DNA of 64,000 nt, taken from Azolla pinnata. Lineage: Eukaryota > Streptophyta > Polypodiopsida > Salviniales > Salviniaceae. The translations under genes were made by a program, and so were the position numbers. Of the stretch, positions 33,941-46,700 are shown in pieces. Position 1 is the first letter of the stretch, and the number at the start of each line of letters is the position of its first letter. The stretch is from NCBI GenBank assembly GCA_037176905.1, contig JBBBWG010031419.1:120908-184907 (forward strand), written 5' to 3'. Under the pieces are notes generated by a model. That model did no database searches, had not been told where the DNA came from, and saw only the letters and a list, made by a program, of their open reading frames with translations.

Positions 33941-36777
33941 CTAATCATCAGAATTACGTGAGGGACTGTGGGAGGGTGCATCAAGAGATCGACTTCTACT
34001 ACGGCTCCTTGCAGCAACACGATCAGCAGACGGGCTTCTTTTAGGCCCTGAGGAAGGGCTTCGAGCCCTATCTGGAGAGGGACTCCGTGGAGATGGACTG
34101 TCATCCAAAGAAACATGTGAAACAGGTGAAGCTTTTCTATAAATCATTCCAGCAATAATCAAAATCGCTTTCACTTCAGCATCAAGAATTTCTAAGTTAT
34201 CTGAATTTCAAAAAAGGAAAACTTAAAGACCAAGAAATATATCTTTCTACTAAACATTCATACAAGAATATATTATCATTACCTAATATCCATGAGGGAA
34301 TCAATTCAAAGCTCCACGTACAAAACGGCAAGCTAATTTTTACTTTTACACGAAATAGTCCTAAAAAACTATATATTTCCTACCATTTTCTAAGATTTAA
34401 CTTCTAGGATAGTAACGTAAGTTTCTGCTTGAAAGTTTTAATCATATACCAGCAAGATTTAATTTCTAGGATAGTAAAGTAAGTTTCTGCTTGATAGTTT
34501 TATTCATTTACCGGCAAGATAATTTAATGTTCCTGCTCGATAATTCTAGAAAGTTGCATTGATTTCTGATCATTTAATAGTTCCAGTTATATTCTAACAC
34601 GCTCCAGGATAATTTTACCAATTTTACCATCCCGGATTGAATGCATACTAGACTCATTTCAGGATTGATAGACAGAAGGAAAGGTCTACAAAGAAACACA
34701 TTTTTATGAACGGGCATACCTTTTATTCGTGGCATATGGAGACTCATCTTCTCGGTAGGAATCACGCTTAGGATGGTCATCATCTCGGCGGGTACGGATC
34801 GGGCTACGGCTACGACTACGGATAGGGCTGCGGCTCCGGCTGCGGCTGCGGCTACGGCTATGAGCAGGACGAGGGCTACGAGATATTGGACTCCGGCTAT
34901 CACTCTGGCTGCGGGCCCGGTGGCTTCGATACTTATTGACTGGGCTCCTGCTCCTGCTCCTGCTCCCACTGTGGCTCAAGCTTCGGCTTCGGCTCCGCCT
35001 CGATCTCCTTGAAGAATACCTATCCCCTTCACGACCATATCGATCTCGCCTACTATACCTATCACGGCTTCGGCTTCTGCTCCGGCTCCGACTTCGGCTT
35101 CGGCTCCAGCTCCGGCGCCGGCCATGGCGGGGGGCTTCGTCCCGATACCTGCACCATGTCAATGAACCAACTCAAATTTCATACCAAGGTTTATGAGCGA
35201 ACCCAACATGTACTGCCCAATGGAAAATGCTCCTGTTTTTTCAATCCTAGGTTTAGAAACCCAAACATATATTAATCAATGGAGAGCATTTCAACATTTG
35301 GAATTCTTCTGCATTACCTGGACCGTTTGGAGTTCTTATAAGCAGCATCAGAAATCCGGCCTTTCTGGCTGAAACATATAATTGAAGAGTTTCAAACATT
35401 TAACCACAAGATGTATATAATTCACTCTAATTTGAAGAAAACAAGCACAACACTTGCACAAATGCTTACATTGATTCAGCATTGGGACCATATTTTGCAA
35501 ATTGCACCATAATCTCTCGACCATCAACCATTTTTCCTACATTTTGAGACAGTTGTGATGTTGATGAACTTTACGATGCAATCGTTAATGCATAGGAAAA
35601 AAAATAGCAGTGAACTACCATCTAAGCGATCAACAGCTTTTTGAGCCTCATCAACATCCCTGTAACGAACAAATGCAAAACCTCGAGATTCACCAGTCCT
35701 GGTAGAGAGAGAAGAATGTTACATAATAGTTCAAACTTATACATGAACAATGACAAATCTGTACATCATAATCATACCTTCTATCCCGAGGGATAAAGAT
35801 ATCGACAACCTTCCCATATTTATCAAATAGGGGGAAAAGATCATCCGCACTTGTTCCTGAGTAGAAAACCAGAAGTTTCACAGCATAAGTCTTTGGCCAA
35901 TTGACAAGAATTATCATTGCTGCTTATACAAAAACCTTTGTAAGAGGCCTTGGGTCTGAAAACCTCACACAGCCCAAAGATATTAAGCTTTCTCAACTGC
36001 AACCTCATTAAGCATCAGCATATGCATTTGTCCATGGCTACATTAAACACTAACATATGCAACGGTTTTTCTATGTGTTCACTATTTCCACTGGGGACAA
36101 ATGTTACAGCTAGAACCTTGAATGTCATATGTAGCAACCACGAATTTTCTGGTTCATGCCTACATGTGCTTGCGTTGCAACCTTGAAGAACATCGTAATT
36201 ATTTACTGTAGGAGTTTTAGGTGTATCTGCTACTTCTCTTTTCTTAGCTTCTTTTATCTCTTTCTAGTCATTACATGATAGATCAAATCAGAACACCAAA
36301 TCGCATTAATGAGTTAAAAAAGAGTATCTTGCACTAATCTCTTCAACATTAGTTGAACCACAATACTAGTAACTCCACACTTCCAAATGCGCTAAGGACA
36401 GGGCATCAATAGAAACTAGAAATATACATCTGGAGCATGTATGTGGCCGAACCACGGAATCAAAATAGCGGAAGGAAATTCTTCGACTGAGACAAGCCGC
36501 ACAACAAGGATAAATACGGAGAAAAAGCCGGGAAATGCGTTTCCTTAGGCCAAAAAAAAGGGGGCTTTCCTTGAGGGAAGCTTGAAATCCGAACGAAACG
36601 GATGCAAAGCGAAGCGAAGCAAAGCAAACACAATCCCGGTTTGCGAGACCGTACTCCGAGACCCTAAAATGGAAAGGAGAGATGGAGAGAAGGAGACTTA
36701 CTGAAGGTGATGTTGAGGACGAGGAGGGAGTAGGTGTCGCTGATGTCAGGGGGACCGGCGCGGCCGAAGTGAGACAT
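33941..36777 (-). CDS. SC35: SR splicing factor SC35
   Basis: Serine/arginine-rich splicing factor (SRSF2/SC35 family) that binds exonic enhancers and recruits U1 and U2 components. Seven exons on the minus strand join in frame to 325 aa: 36777-36702, 35856-35778, 35698-35619, 35536-35470, 35368-35318, 35148-34720 and 34136-33941. The start MSHFGRAGPPDISDTYSLLV is the usual SC35 opening. A single RRM covers about residues 16-95, with RNP2 in LLVLNITF and RNP1 in ESRGFAFVRY. The linker contains FAKYGPNAE. From about residue 118 on it is an RS domain of Ser-Arg dipeptides with SPSPRSPSP-like motifs. Plant SC35 proteins are of similar length. The 3' UTR probably runs to about 33010. Confidence 0.95.
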
Positions 36778-36980
36778 GGCGGCGGCGGCGGCGGCGGCGT
36801 GCGCACGTATCGCGGTGGTGTTTCTCTGCGTCTCGCGTCTCTCCTCTGCAGACGACGAAGGCGGAAAAGAAAGAAGAAGAAGAAAGAAGAAGCTCCAGCG
36901 CGGAGGATGTGGCTATGGCTTTATGATATGGAACGGAAAACTCGTGGACGCTTTCACACTTGGCCGCCTCTGTTGCTGTT

Positions 36981-37080
36981 CTGAAAAAACAGTAGACTTT
37001 GTGTGCGTTCTGAAAAAACAGTAGATTTTGTGTGTGTTCTGAAAAAACTGTAGATTTCGTGTGTTCTGAGAACAGTAGAT
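36981..37080. repeat. Short tandem repeat, about 29 bp
   Basis: Four imperfect copies of a unit starting CTGAAAAAACAGTAGA, at 36981, 37010, 37039 and 37066, about 200 bases upstream of the SC35 start codon. Confidence 0.85.
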
Positions 37081-37600
37081 TTCTGTGTTAATTGATGTCA
37101 AAGCTCTGGAGCTTGGTTTTCGGCTATGGCGATGGATCTCTCTCCATTCCAAGCCAGAAACGAAAAACAAAGAAGGGAGTCGGATTTTGCGTCGATTGAT
37201 GTCGAGCTCTGGATCTGGTTCTAGCTACGGCGATGGTTCTCTCTCCCTTCCGAGTCAAAAACGAAAACAAATTAGGGAGCATGATTCTGTGTCGATGTCA
37301 AGCTCTTGATATGGCTATCGCAATGGATCTCTCTCCCTTCCAAGCCAGAAATGAGAACAGAGGAGGGAGTTGGATTTTGTGTTGATTGATGTCGAGCTCT
37401 GGATCTGGTTCTAGCTGTGACAATAGATCTCTCTCCCTTCCAAGTCGGAAATGAAAACAAAGAAGGGAGTTAGATTTTGTGTTGATGTCAAGCTCTGGAT
37501 CTAGTTCTAGCTACGGCAATGGATCTCCTCCCTTCCAAGTCAGAAATGAGAACATAGAAGGGAGTTAGATTTTGTGTGGATATCAAGGTCTAGACGTGAC
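37080..37600. repeat. Tandem repeat of about 97 bp, five copies
   Basis: The marker GG(A/T)TCTCTCTCC occurs at 37134, 37235 and 37325, with variants at 37425 and 37521. Each unit holds AGCTCTGGATCTGGTTCTAG-like and CAAAGAAGGGAG-like segments. Copies differ by substitutions and small length changes. Confidence 0.88.
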
Positions 37601-37974
37601 ATGGGGGGGTGTTATCAATTGGAAATATTTTGTTGCCATTTCAATAGGTTTTCATTAAAGGTGATAGAGTTTTATCAACCCCAACATATAAGGTTGTATT
37701 TTATTGTCTTACATGTTTGGGTATGTGCTATAGTTGGACCTCGATGATTGATTTTTTATTTGTTCTGAAGTATCTCAACATATAGGTAAGATAAAAGGAA
37801 AGCTGATTTGGTAGTTTTGGCAATTATGTTGCATGGGAACTTTGTTCCTAGATAAGTTAGATTATGTCATTTTATATCGTAGCACCTTCAAAGAGAATTG
37901 ACCTTCCACATCACTACTTTTAAAGTAGTTTTAATAGCAAAGAGTTTTTATCATGTTGTTCTAATACAAACAAA

Positions 37975-37975
<1 letters not shown>

Positions 37976-38024
<49 letters not shown>
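37976..38024. repeat. GA dinucleotide microsatellite
   Basis: About 24 GA units. Arg-Glu and Leu-Ser open frames across it are artefacts. Confidence 0.97.
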
Positions 38025-38028
<4 letters not shown>

Positions 38029-39114
38029 ATGGAGCATGATGAGGAAGAGGAGAATTAGGTGTTGGGTGCATGGAAGTGACGGTAAAAGAGGATCGAAGCT
38101 CGTGCATAGAAGAGGATCGGGCAACTCAAGTGGTTGAAATTGATTCATCGGTGACCCACTGTGCACTGCTACCCATATACATCTTGGCACAAGCTCTCTG
38201 CTCTCTTTTCACTCAGAAAATGATTAGGCCAAGCATTGTCGTCAAGTTGCTGCCAGATATAATCAGCAACGATTTGACCCCTAATTTGTGGCCTCGAGAG
38301 CCTGCGATCATATGATGAACCATCAAGGATGATTCATGGAACCGAGGGTGTTGTAATAAGCTCAAACATGTAGATAGACTTGATGAAGACACATCATGCA
38401 TGCTCCTTCGACGACAAATCCAACTGAAAGGCTTTGCAAAATGTATATCATGACTCAATAGTCATGCAAAATTTAAGAAATGTAAGTTTAGAGGAACATT
38501 TTATTTATTGTTTGGGGAGGAAGAGAAGGTCGTTTGTTAATCCCCGATGTGATCGATGTAAAATTAATTGTGCTTGCAATGGGCCACATAATGCCAAGTT
38601 TAAATTCAGAGTCACTATCAATCTTGTAAATCTCTAGAAACTTCGACTCACTATTACGTAACATTGAAAGTTTTTAAAATGCTCTATAGAGTGTCAAGTC
38701 TGGTTATATAATGGTCGTATTCACATTGTCCATTTAGACACGTCATATTTATAATGACTAGAAATGACATTTATTATAGCTCGGAGTTAGTATATATTGT
38801 AAAGTTTGTCATTGTTGTTACATGTTTGTAAATACAAGTATTATTTGTGCATATTGCTTTTTTTTCTCTATTTTTTCTTGCATTCAAGGCAAAACCGAAG
38901 CTCCATAGCTTCAAATCTCGTTGTTCTTCTGCTTCCGTCCACGTACTTGTCTTTGATTAGCACGTACACAACCACATACACATTGTTGCAAGCTTTGACT
39001 GCTAGCGACCTTCTCCAACATAAAATCGGCAAGACTAGCCGGAGAAGGAGGCACCAGTCGGAACAGGAAGGACAAAAGGCTCGATGCATGGCAGGTATAT
39101 GGAAGCGTTGAGCA

Positions 39115-39830
39115 GTTTAGCAGACTCGAAGCGTTAACATCGGTTGAATTGAATCAAGGGTTCCGGAGGTTCGAAGCTCGATGGAGCCAACATTGCTTCG
39201 GGATGGGATGGGATGAGGTGGGATTCAAGCTAACGGTTTTGGAGATTTGAGGATCAACGTCGATTGGATGGGAATGTGCTTCGAATCGATAGCTGTGTAG
39301 GTTTGAAGCTCAACATCGATCGGATGGGAACGTGCTTTGAATCGATAGCTGTACAGGGTCGAAGCTCAACATTGATCGGATTGGATCGGATCGAATCTAA
39401 TCGAATCGAGCTGATGGTTCCAAAATGTTTGAAGCTCAGCATCGATCGAATTGGATTGGATTGGATCGAGCCGATGCTTTTGGAGATTCGAAGCTTAGCA
39501 TCGATTGGATTCGGATTCAGATCGTTTCGAACCTCAGCATCGATCAGATCGGATCGAGCAGATGGATTCTGGAGATTCGATGCTCAGCGCCGATCGGAAT
39601 CGGATCGATTCGAAGCTGAGCATCGATCGGAATCGGATGGGATCGATTCGAAGCTGAGCATCAATCGGAATCGGATCGATTTGAAGCTGAGCATCGATCG
39701 GAATCGGATCGGATCGATTCGAAGCTGAGCATCGATCGGAATCGGATCGATTCGAAGCTGAGAATCGATCGGAATCGGATCGATTGGAAGTTGAGCATCG
39801 ATCAGAATCGGTAGAGTCGATCGATGAGCT
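39115..39830. repeat. Complex minisatellite, 33/38-bp and about 56-bp units
   Basis: Units share GAAGCT(G/C)A(G/A)CATCGATCGGA. Early units (39250-39600) are about 56 bases. Later ones are 33 or 38 bases, with markers at 39612, 39650, 39683, 39721, 39754 and 39787, the longer form carrying five extra bases. The array is rich in ATCGAT, GATCGATC and TTCGAA palindromes. It lies about 900 bases upstream of the VPS13 start codon. Confidence 0.9.
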
Positions 39831-40719
39831 GAACGAATGGTGGATCTTCTTCTCGAGGGCGTGATGTGAAGAAGGAGACGAAGAAGAAGGAGACGAAGAA
39901 GAAGAAGAAGAAGAAGAAGATTGTTTACCTCGTTCGGTTCTTTCTCTTTGTTTGGTTCAATTGTGTACATGTCCACATTTCTGATTCCTGTGTTCCGGCG
40001 AGCTTCCTCTCTTTCCTCCTTCCGACCCTTCCGGACCGATGATCGCACGATCGCTGCCTGTGTAAATCTTCTCTCCGCTTCCCACCCGTCCCCCGCCTCG
40101 CCTTCGCCCGCATCATCCAGCAGGTTCATCGCACCTCCCCATTCCCTTCCCCATTTTACACACGATTTGCTTTCGTTGCCACTGCATCATTGCTCCTCGT
40201 GCCTGTCTCGTCGCTTCCGTCTTCTTCTTCCTCTTCTTCCTTCTCCTCCTCAACCTCCTCTTCTTCTCAAACCCTACTTCTCCATAACTCTCGGCGATGG
40301 ATCCTCCTACCTCTATGCTACGGCTTTTTTTAGTTAAAAACGATGCTCGTTTGATGTCTCCTAGTTGAATTCAATCGCTCACGAATGCACGCATCCGTGC
40401 TTGCAGACACACACGTAGGAACTCAGGAAGCTCTAATTTTTCTGACACGTTTTTCGTAATTCCTTCATGTTTTGAGCTCACAAAGGAATCTTCAAGATTC
40501 TCTATTGCTAGGGAATGAGCCTTGAGATTTCACTGTGAACAAGTTTCGTCGTAGTTGTTGTTGTGGACAAGTTAGTCTTGGTTGAATTGCAAAGTTTTGC
40601 ATCGCATGGATTGATTCTTTGATGATATGAATTTATTGGTCTATGCAGTGAAGTTGATAGTTTTAAGTTTGAGGAAGATTGACATATTTCTGACATGATC
40701 GAAGGCAAGTGAGTTGAGG

Positions 40720-43700
40720 ATGCTTTCTTACAAAGCTAAGGTAAAATGGCTGCAGATACTTCCGTTCCATTCGTTCTATCACATGCATTGAATGTAATCT
40801 AATTTCCAGCCTTTTCGTCTTCAATACTGGTAAACCATATGTTTTCAATGCCTGCTGATCAAATATTTATAGGATTTCATGCTTTGCTTAAGTCTTGCAA
40901 TCCTTCTCTCTATGTCTTGGTTATCAATTCTATGTTTTGAAGTCCTGTAATCGCTTGGTTGTTGGAATGGTAAGTTTTAGGTTTGACACATGCCTCAATG
41001 TGGTCACAAAGATGATAAATCCCACTCGTGAATTGTTGCATACATGTGTGTATGAAGACGAAAATTTTCATGGTTTAAATCTTTTATGGAGAAGATGGAT
41101 TTGTTATTGTAGCTCATGCAATTATTGATATGTCAAAGCTTGAATGTCCCTTTGATCTCTTCAATTCCAGATTCTGGAGACTCTCCAATCATATTTAGGA
41201 GAGTATGTACATGGATTGTCTCATGAAGCATTGAAAGTCAGCATTTGGCAAGGTACTGTCTAACTGTCCAAAAGAGCATTTTGATGCCACATATTTGAAT
41301 GTAGGAATTGGTAGATGTGTTAATATCTGTAGCTTGTCACGTCTTTTCGTCACCTGATTTCACATGACTTTGTGCCTAGTTTCTATTTGAATCGATCCAA
41401 CTTGATATCAAGTCCAGTTTAATGATATATATCTCTATCTATTACCTGATTTCTCTTGGAGTTAGTCCTATCAGAAAAATAGAGAGTCAAGGCAGTATTG
41501 AAATGGTGCTAGTGCATCCAAGTTTGCCTCTTGATTGTCCAGCTTGATCCATCCCAATCAACTTTACATTGCTGTGGCTAAAAATAAAGAAAGCAATGAG
41601 TCCCTTGTGAAATAAAATTTTCAAATTCTTCATGGGACAAATAACTGGACTGATGATGACCTATGTTTGACAGGTAATGTGGTCCTAAATGATCTGGAGC
41701 TAAGAGCTGATGCACTTAACGCTCTGAAGCTTCCAGTTATAGTTAAAGCTGGACATTTAGGATGTCTCACCATAAAGGCAAGTGTCCATTCTCATTGTTA
41801 GGGGACGCCCTGGCTAATGATTAACAGTATATTCATGTGATGGATAAAAACCAGTTATCCTATATCAGTAACATAACGCCCAGCTGAATTTAACAGGTTC
41901 CTTGGAGCAGGCTTGGGAGAGAATCAGTCGTAGTTCTTCTGGATCGTGTATATATTCTTGCAGAAGTTATTCATGATGCTAAACTTTCTAAGGTATGTTG
42001 TGAATATGAAGAACTTATACATAAGAATAAAGGTCCCTTATTGTGTCTTTGATATGGTTTGATGCATGTTTTGAGATTTCAACTTAAAAAGATGCTGATT
42101 GATGCACACTTGCTGGGTAAACCTAAAGCAAGTTGGTGAGATGCATGCCCAATTTCAAATGCCCGTGTCTAAAGTTTTACTCCATCCAACTATTAGAAAT
42201 TGATGCCATCGGTGAATATATGTGATAGGAAACTACTCCCTCCATCTAATTTGTTTCAACTATGATGATTTACAGGCAACCGAGAATGAAAATCTCTTTG
42301 ATGCAAAGAGGCGTGAACTCGAGGTTCAAGTTCCTACTCTGATATTTTTTGTTATTTTTGTTGGTGCATGCGGGTGTATGTTATTATTCTGTACAAAGAG
42401 CAAGTTGATTTTTATTCAGTATCAATCACAAAACTGAGGGCAACTGTAAGTCGATTGAGCAGAATAGTGAAGGTTTTTGGAGGAGCTTAAGTGTGTGCTT
42501 TTGAAGATATTTGTGGACTCTAAATTGTTGTATGTTTTTGTGTATTTTCTTTGTCAGCAGTGCTTTGAAATGTAGTATCATTTATTTGCATGTGATTCCC
42601 CAACAGATCATTGTGTTGTGATTTTGGTATGAGTTAATGAGTGAGCATAGGTTGTATGCTTTATCATTTGTTCTCCTTTTGTGTTTTACACATGTCAGTT
42701 TAGGTCTGGTAGATCTAGCATAGGTCTGATTTCAGGTAGCCATACTTTTGTAGAAAGTCTCACTACATAGTAATGGAGGACAGATCAATTAGAACAGCTT
42801 AGAACAGGTACAGAGTGTTTTTTCCACCAGGAAAAGGCAAATCCAACTGAGCTTTGGAGAATTATTTAAACTCTCAATCTAGTGTAACATGTACTAGCTT
42901 CATTACATACTATTGTGGAGATATTTGAAATTATAGCCAATGAAATTGGTTTGACTATTTACAGGAGGCTGAGTCAGCAGTGCTCGAAGCAAAGGAGAGG
43001 AAGAGCAGCAAAACAGAAAATGTATGCTGACAAATTGAAATGTATTACAAAATTGTGTTAATATTGACCTCTTTGTGTCATACATGGTTCTTTATGAATA
43101 AAGCCTTTCATGATTTAGAAAATGAAATGTCTCACGATTATTTGCAATTATCATGTAGTTTTCCTGCTAAATGTAAACAAATTGAAATTTCATTAGCAGC
43201 AGTAAAGAGTTTGTTTGTATATGTCAGTGCAGATGTGACTTTTAAGTGAATTGATCTGTTTCGCAGCCAGTAGTTTCATCTTGGAACTTCATCATTTTTC
43301 TTTTAGCAGCTGAGATCTCCATTGCTGTAGAAAGTAACATGTGACATTTGTGCTAAAAAGTCTGCAGAGGCAAAGTCTTGGTTAAATAATACGATTACAA
43401 CAATCATTGGAAACCTCAAGATATCAATTACAAATGTGCATGTTCGGTATGAAGACAAGACAAGGTTAGTTGCATCCTTGATATGATTGTTATTGGTGTA
43501 TTTATTATGCATTACATCAGCTCCTTTGTGATCTCACAACAAGCTCATTTATGGTTTGTCAAGTAACTCTATAGTCTTTGTTGATAGTGTGCTGATAGGT
43601 GACTGTTACTGATTTGACTATAGCATTCCTGGGAAACCTATTTGTGCTGGAATAACGCTGTCGAAACTTGCTGCTGTTACAATAGATGAAAATCTGAAGG

Positions 43701-46700
43701 AAACATTTCTTCCAAGTGGGGTACTTGATAAACTTCACAAGGTTGGACATTAGTTTATGAGCTCACAAAAGCCAATGTATGTTGTGTGAACATAAGATAC
43801 TGATCATCATCTTACAGTCCTTACATTTGGAGGGCTTTGCAATATACCATGACTCCGGAAGACCACCTTGGAACATGGAAAAAACCTTGAAAGAACTGAC
43901 CTCAAAGGAATGGAATGAGGTAATAACACTAAAAGAAGTGTCATCCTAGGTTTCTGCATGTCACACGGTTTATAAATTTGATGATTTTGAATTAGGTTTT
44001 TGAACCGGCAATAAACCAGAATTCTGGTGATAACTCATTATCGGGAGAATTGATTGAAGAGCATCAGTACCTCTTACGGCCAATTAATGGCGTTTTGAAT
44101 TATCATCGCTGCAGCAAGAGAGAGAAACGTGATCCTGCTGTGCCATTTCAAAATATCTCTCTCGTGCTCAATGAAGTTTCGATCAATATTTCTGAGGTTC
44201 CAAATAATTGGACCAGGTCTTTTATAGCCATTATTTTCTACTCGTATGTTGAGGATCTAATGTTCCACTTATCTTCCTTGTATTTCAGGCACAATATTGT
44301 GATGGGTTGAGGCTTTTGGAAGTAGTCTCTCAATACAAAAAGAGGGTAAAATTTTCACATCTGCGACCTGGGGTAGCAGTGTCTGAAAATCCTCGAGCCT
44401 GGTGGATATATGCTTCTCAAGCGGCACTAAGGCAGCAGGAGAAGACTCCGTAAGTGAACGGTGATTAGAGTTTCTGTATGTCCTGGTTTCTTAAAGTCTT
44501 GCAACTATAGATTGGTGCAAGGTTATGTATTTGACCTAATTGCATTCCAATGTTTAAAAGCTTCTGCTAGCTGAATCCATTACTTCTTTTTCGTTTAGCC
44601 AACATGTTTACAGAAATTGGGAAAATGAGTGCCTTGTGTCATGTAGAAAAAATATGGTCAGTTTACAAAATGATTGAAACGTTTGAGAGGAAGTAATAGT
44701 ATTGATTTTGAACATTTGTGGGTCAAGCTTTTCCTTCACTGTACCATCTTGTCATTTTCAACTCTCTCCATCATCTGGGATAGATTTTTACTCATTATAT
44801 GGTATGTAAAGAGCTGCTTTTTTACCCTTGACGTTTATTCAGTATCTCCTTTGCCCTCTTTCATGAATGTTTTAATGTATAATGGCATGATAACTCATTG
44901 ATCATGTGACATTTGTTGGCTCTCTAATAGAGCATTATATCAAGCCCTTGAAGTCTCACTGTTGATCTCTGCTAGCATTGGTTTGAATAACTGCTCTTCT
45001 CTTGGTTGAAAATTTTTCATAGGTAGGTTGAGACTAGGATCAATATAAACCCCCAGCCATCCTCTATATAAACTAAACAAGGGGAAATTTGTCATATCTC
45101 CTGGACCTGACACCCACCATCTGTTTGTTGGTAATTTCATGAAGTTTTCATTTTTGTACTGTAGTATTGCACACGTTCAAATAATATACATGTTATCAGG
45201 TTTGGTTGCAACCTTTACATATATATGGAAATATTTAATGCGCTCCTTAATTATGGTAAAATATCATGTTGATTTGTACCATATAGTGATGTGGGGAACG
45301 CTTCCTTTACATCTTGGTTACTAAACATTTGGTGCTCAAAACGTTTTAATGTTTTATATGACAGCTGTCTAAATGCTTTATCTACATTTCGCAGGTCATA
45401 TCTCTCGTGGGAGATAGTTAAGCATATGTGTTCTTTAAGGAGAACATATGTCCAGCTGTATGCAGATTCATTATTGAGAACGTCTATAACTGAGAGCAAG
45501 CAGCTTAGAGAGATTGAGGACAAGGTGGATTTACAAGTTTTGCTTCTTTGGAGGTTTGTGCAAGTGCATGCTTCAGATTTTAAACAATCTTTTACTAGGA
45601 ATGACCATGTTTTTACGGGTGTCTAATTTCTATGTATCAGATTACTAGCACGTGCCAAAGCAGAAAGCTTGAAGTCGAAGGAGTCAAGTTTAGAAAGTGA
45701 TAAAGTCAAAAAAAGGGGATGGTGGGGTTTTGGATGGTTCGTAATCTTGTCTGCTACTGTGGTATTCACATCGGATATGTGTTTCATGAGAAGAATCCTA
45801 ATATCAGTTCTTTATTAACATAGATACCATTTCCAAGTTTAATCTGTTATTATAGTTCCTAAGCCTCTTAAGAGTGATTACATTTGTCTTTCTTCTGATA
45901 CAGGAAAACTGTAGCCGGCAATGACTTCAATGGTTCTCCACTTGAAGATAACTTGGAGAAACAAGATATACGGTCAGGAGATTTCACTAAGGAGGAGTGG
46001 GAAAGAATTAATGAGCTTTTGAATTATCATCCAGGGGAAGATCCATTAGTGCAGGAAGATGCAGAGGCCTTGCAAATATCTGTTGATGCAATCATCAAAG
46101 AAAGTGCAGTACGAATTTTTGATCAAAACCGAGTAGAAATACTGGGTGGCAGTTTTATGGCTTTATGTGTTGGGCTCAATATGTATATGAAGACATCAGA
46201 GTGTCATATAAAACTGCACTCATATGGCATTTCAGCACCTGAAGGTTCTTTAATGAAGGTTTGCTAAAATGTGCTCCTTGTGCATTATTTTACATCAGAG
46301 AAAAGAAAGACTGCCTCTATGAACTGTTCAAACCCGATGTTTATGCAGAGTGTGAGCAATGATGATAACAAACAAGTTTTATCAGCTTGCTTTATTTATC
46401 AACCTTTCCGTTCAACATTGGATTGGAAATTATCAGCAACTATATTGCCATGCTATGTCATGGTAATAAGTCTCTACCATTTAGTATCTTATTAAAACTG
46501 TGTGTGGTATTTTAAACATGTATGATGCATTAAGTAGGGTTATGCCACTACATAGTTTGATATCCTTTTTGATTTCTTCTGACTTCATGGGAAGTGTACT
46601 GTTCAGGTGTGCTATGCAAGTTTTGAACGGATTAGGCATTTTTTTAACAGTAGTCATGCTGTCAATCGAGACATTGCATTGGAAACAGCTGCAGCCTTGC

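Larger units (their letters stand above)
36778..40719. other. Divergent spacer between SC35 and VPS13
   Basis: Holds the promoters and 5' UTRs of the two divergent genes. From left to right: a GCC run next to the SC35 start, 29-bp and 97-bp tandem repeats, a GA microsatellite, about 1 kb with no recognisable gene, a 33/38-bp minisatellite, a GAA run (about 39870-39920) and pyrimidine-rich sequence that is probably VPS13 5' UTR. Confidence 0.7.

Noticed and set aside
34574-35012. Ala-rich and other frames across the SC35 RS region
   Set aside because: Repetitive AGC/CGG-type codons stay open in several frames. The minus-strand Ser-Arg frame splices in phase with the RRM exons.
39584-40129. 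Antisense 181-codon frame across the VPS13-side minisatellite
   Set aside because: Its repeating Asp-Pro-Ile and Ala-Gln-Leu content comes from the 33/38-bp units, and the rest is the complement of a pyrimidine-rich 5' UTR.
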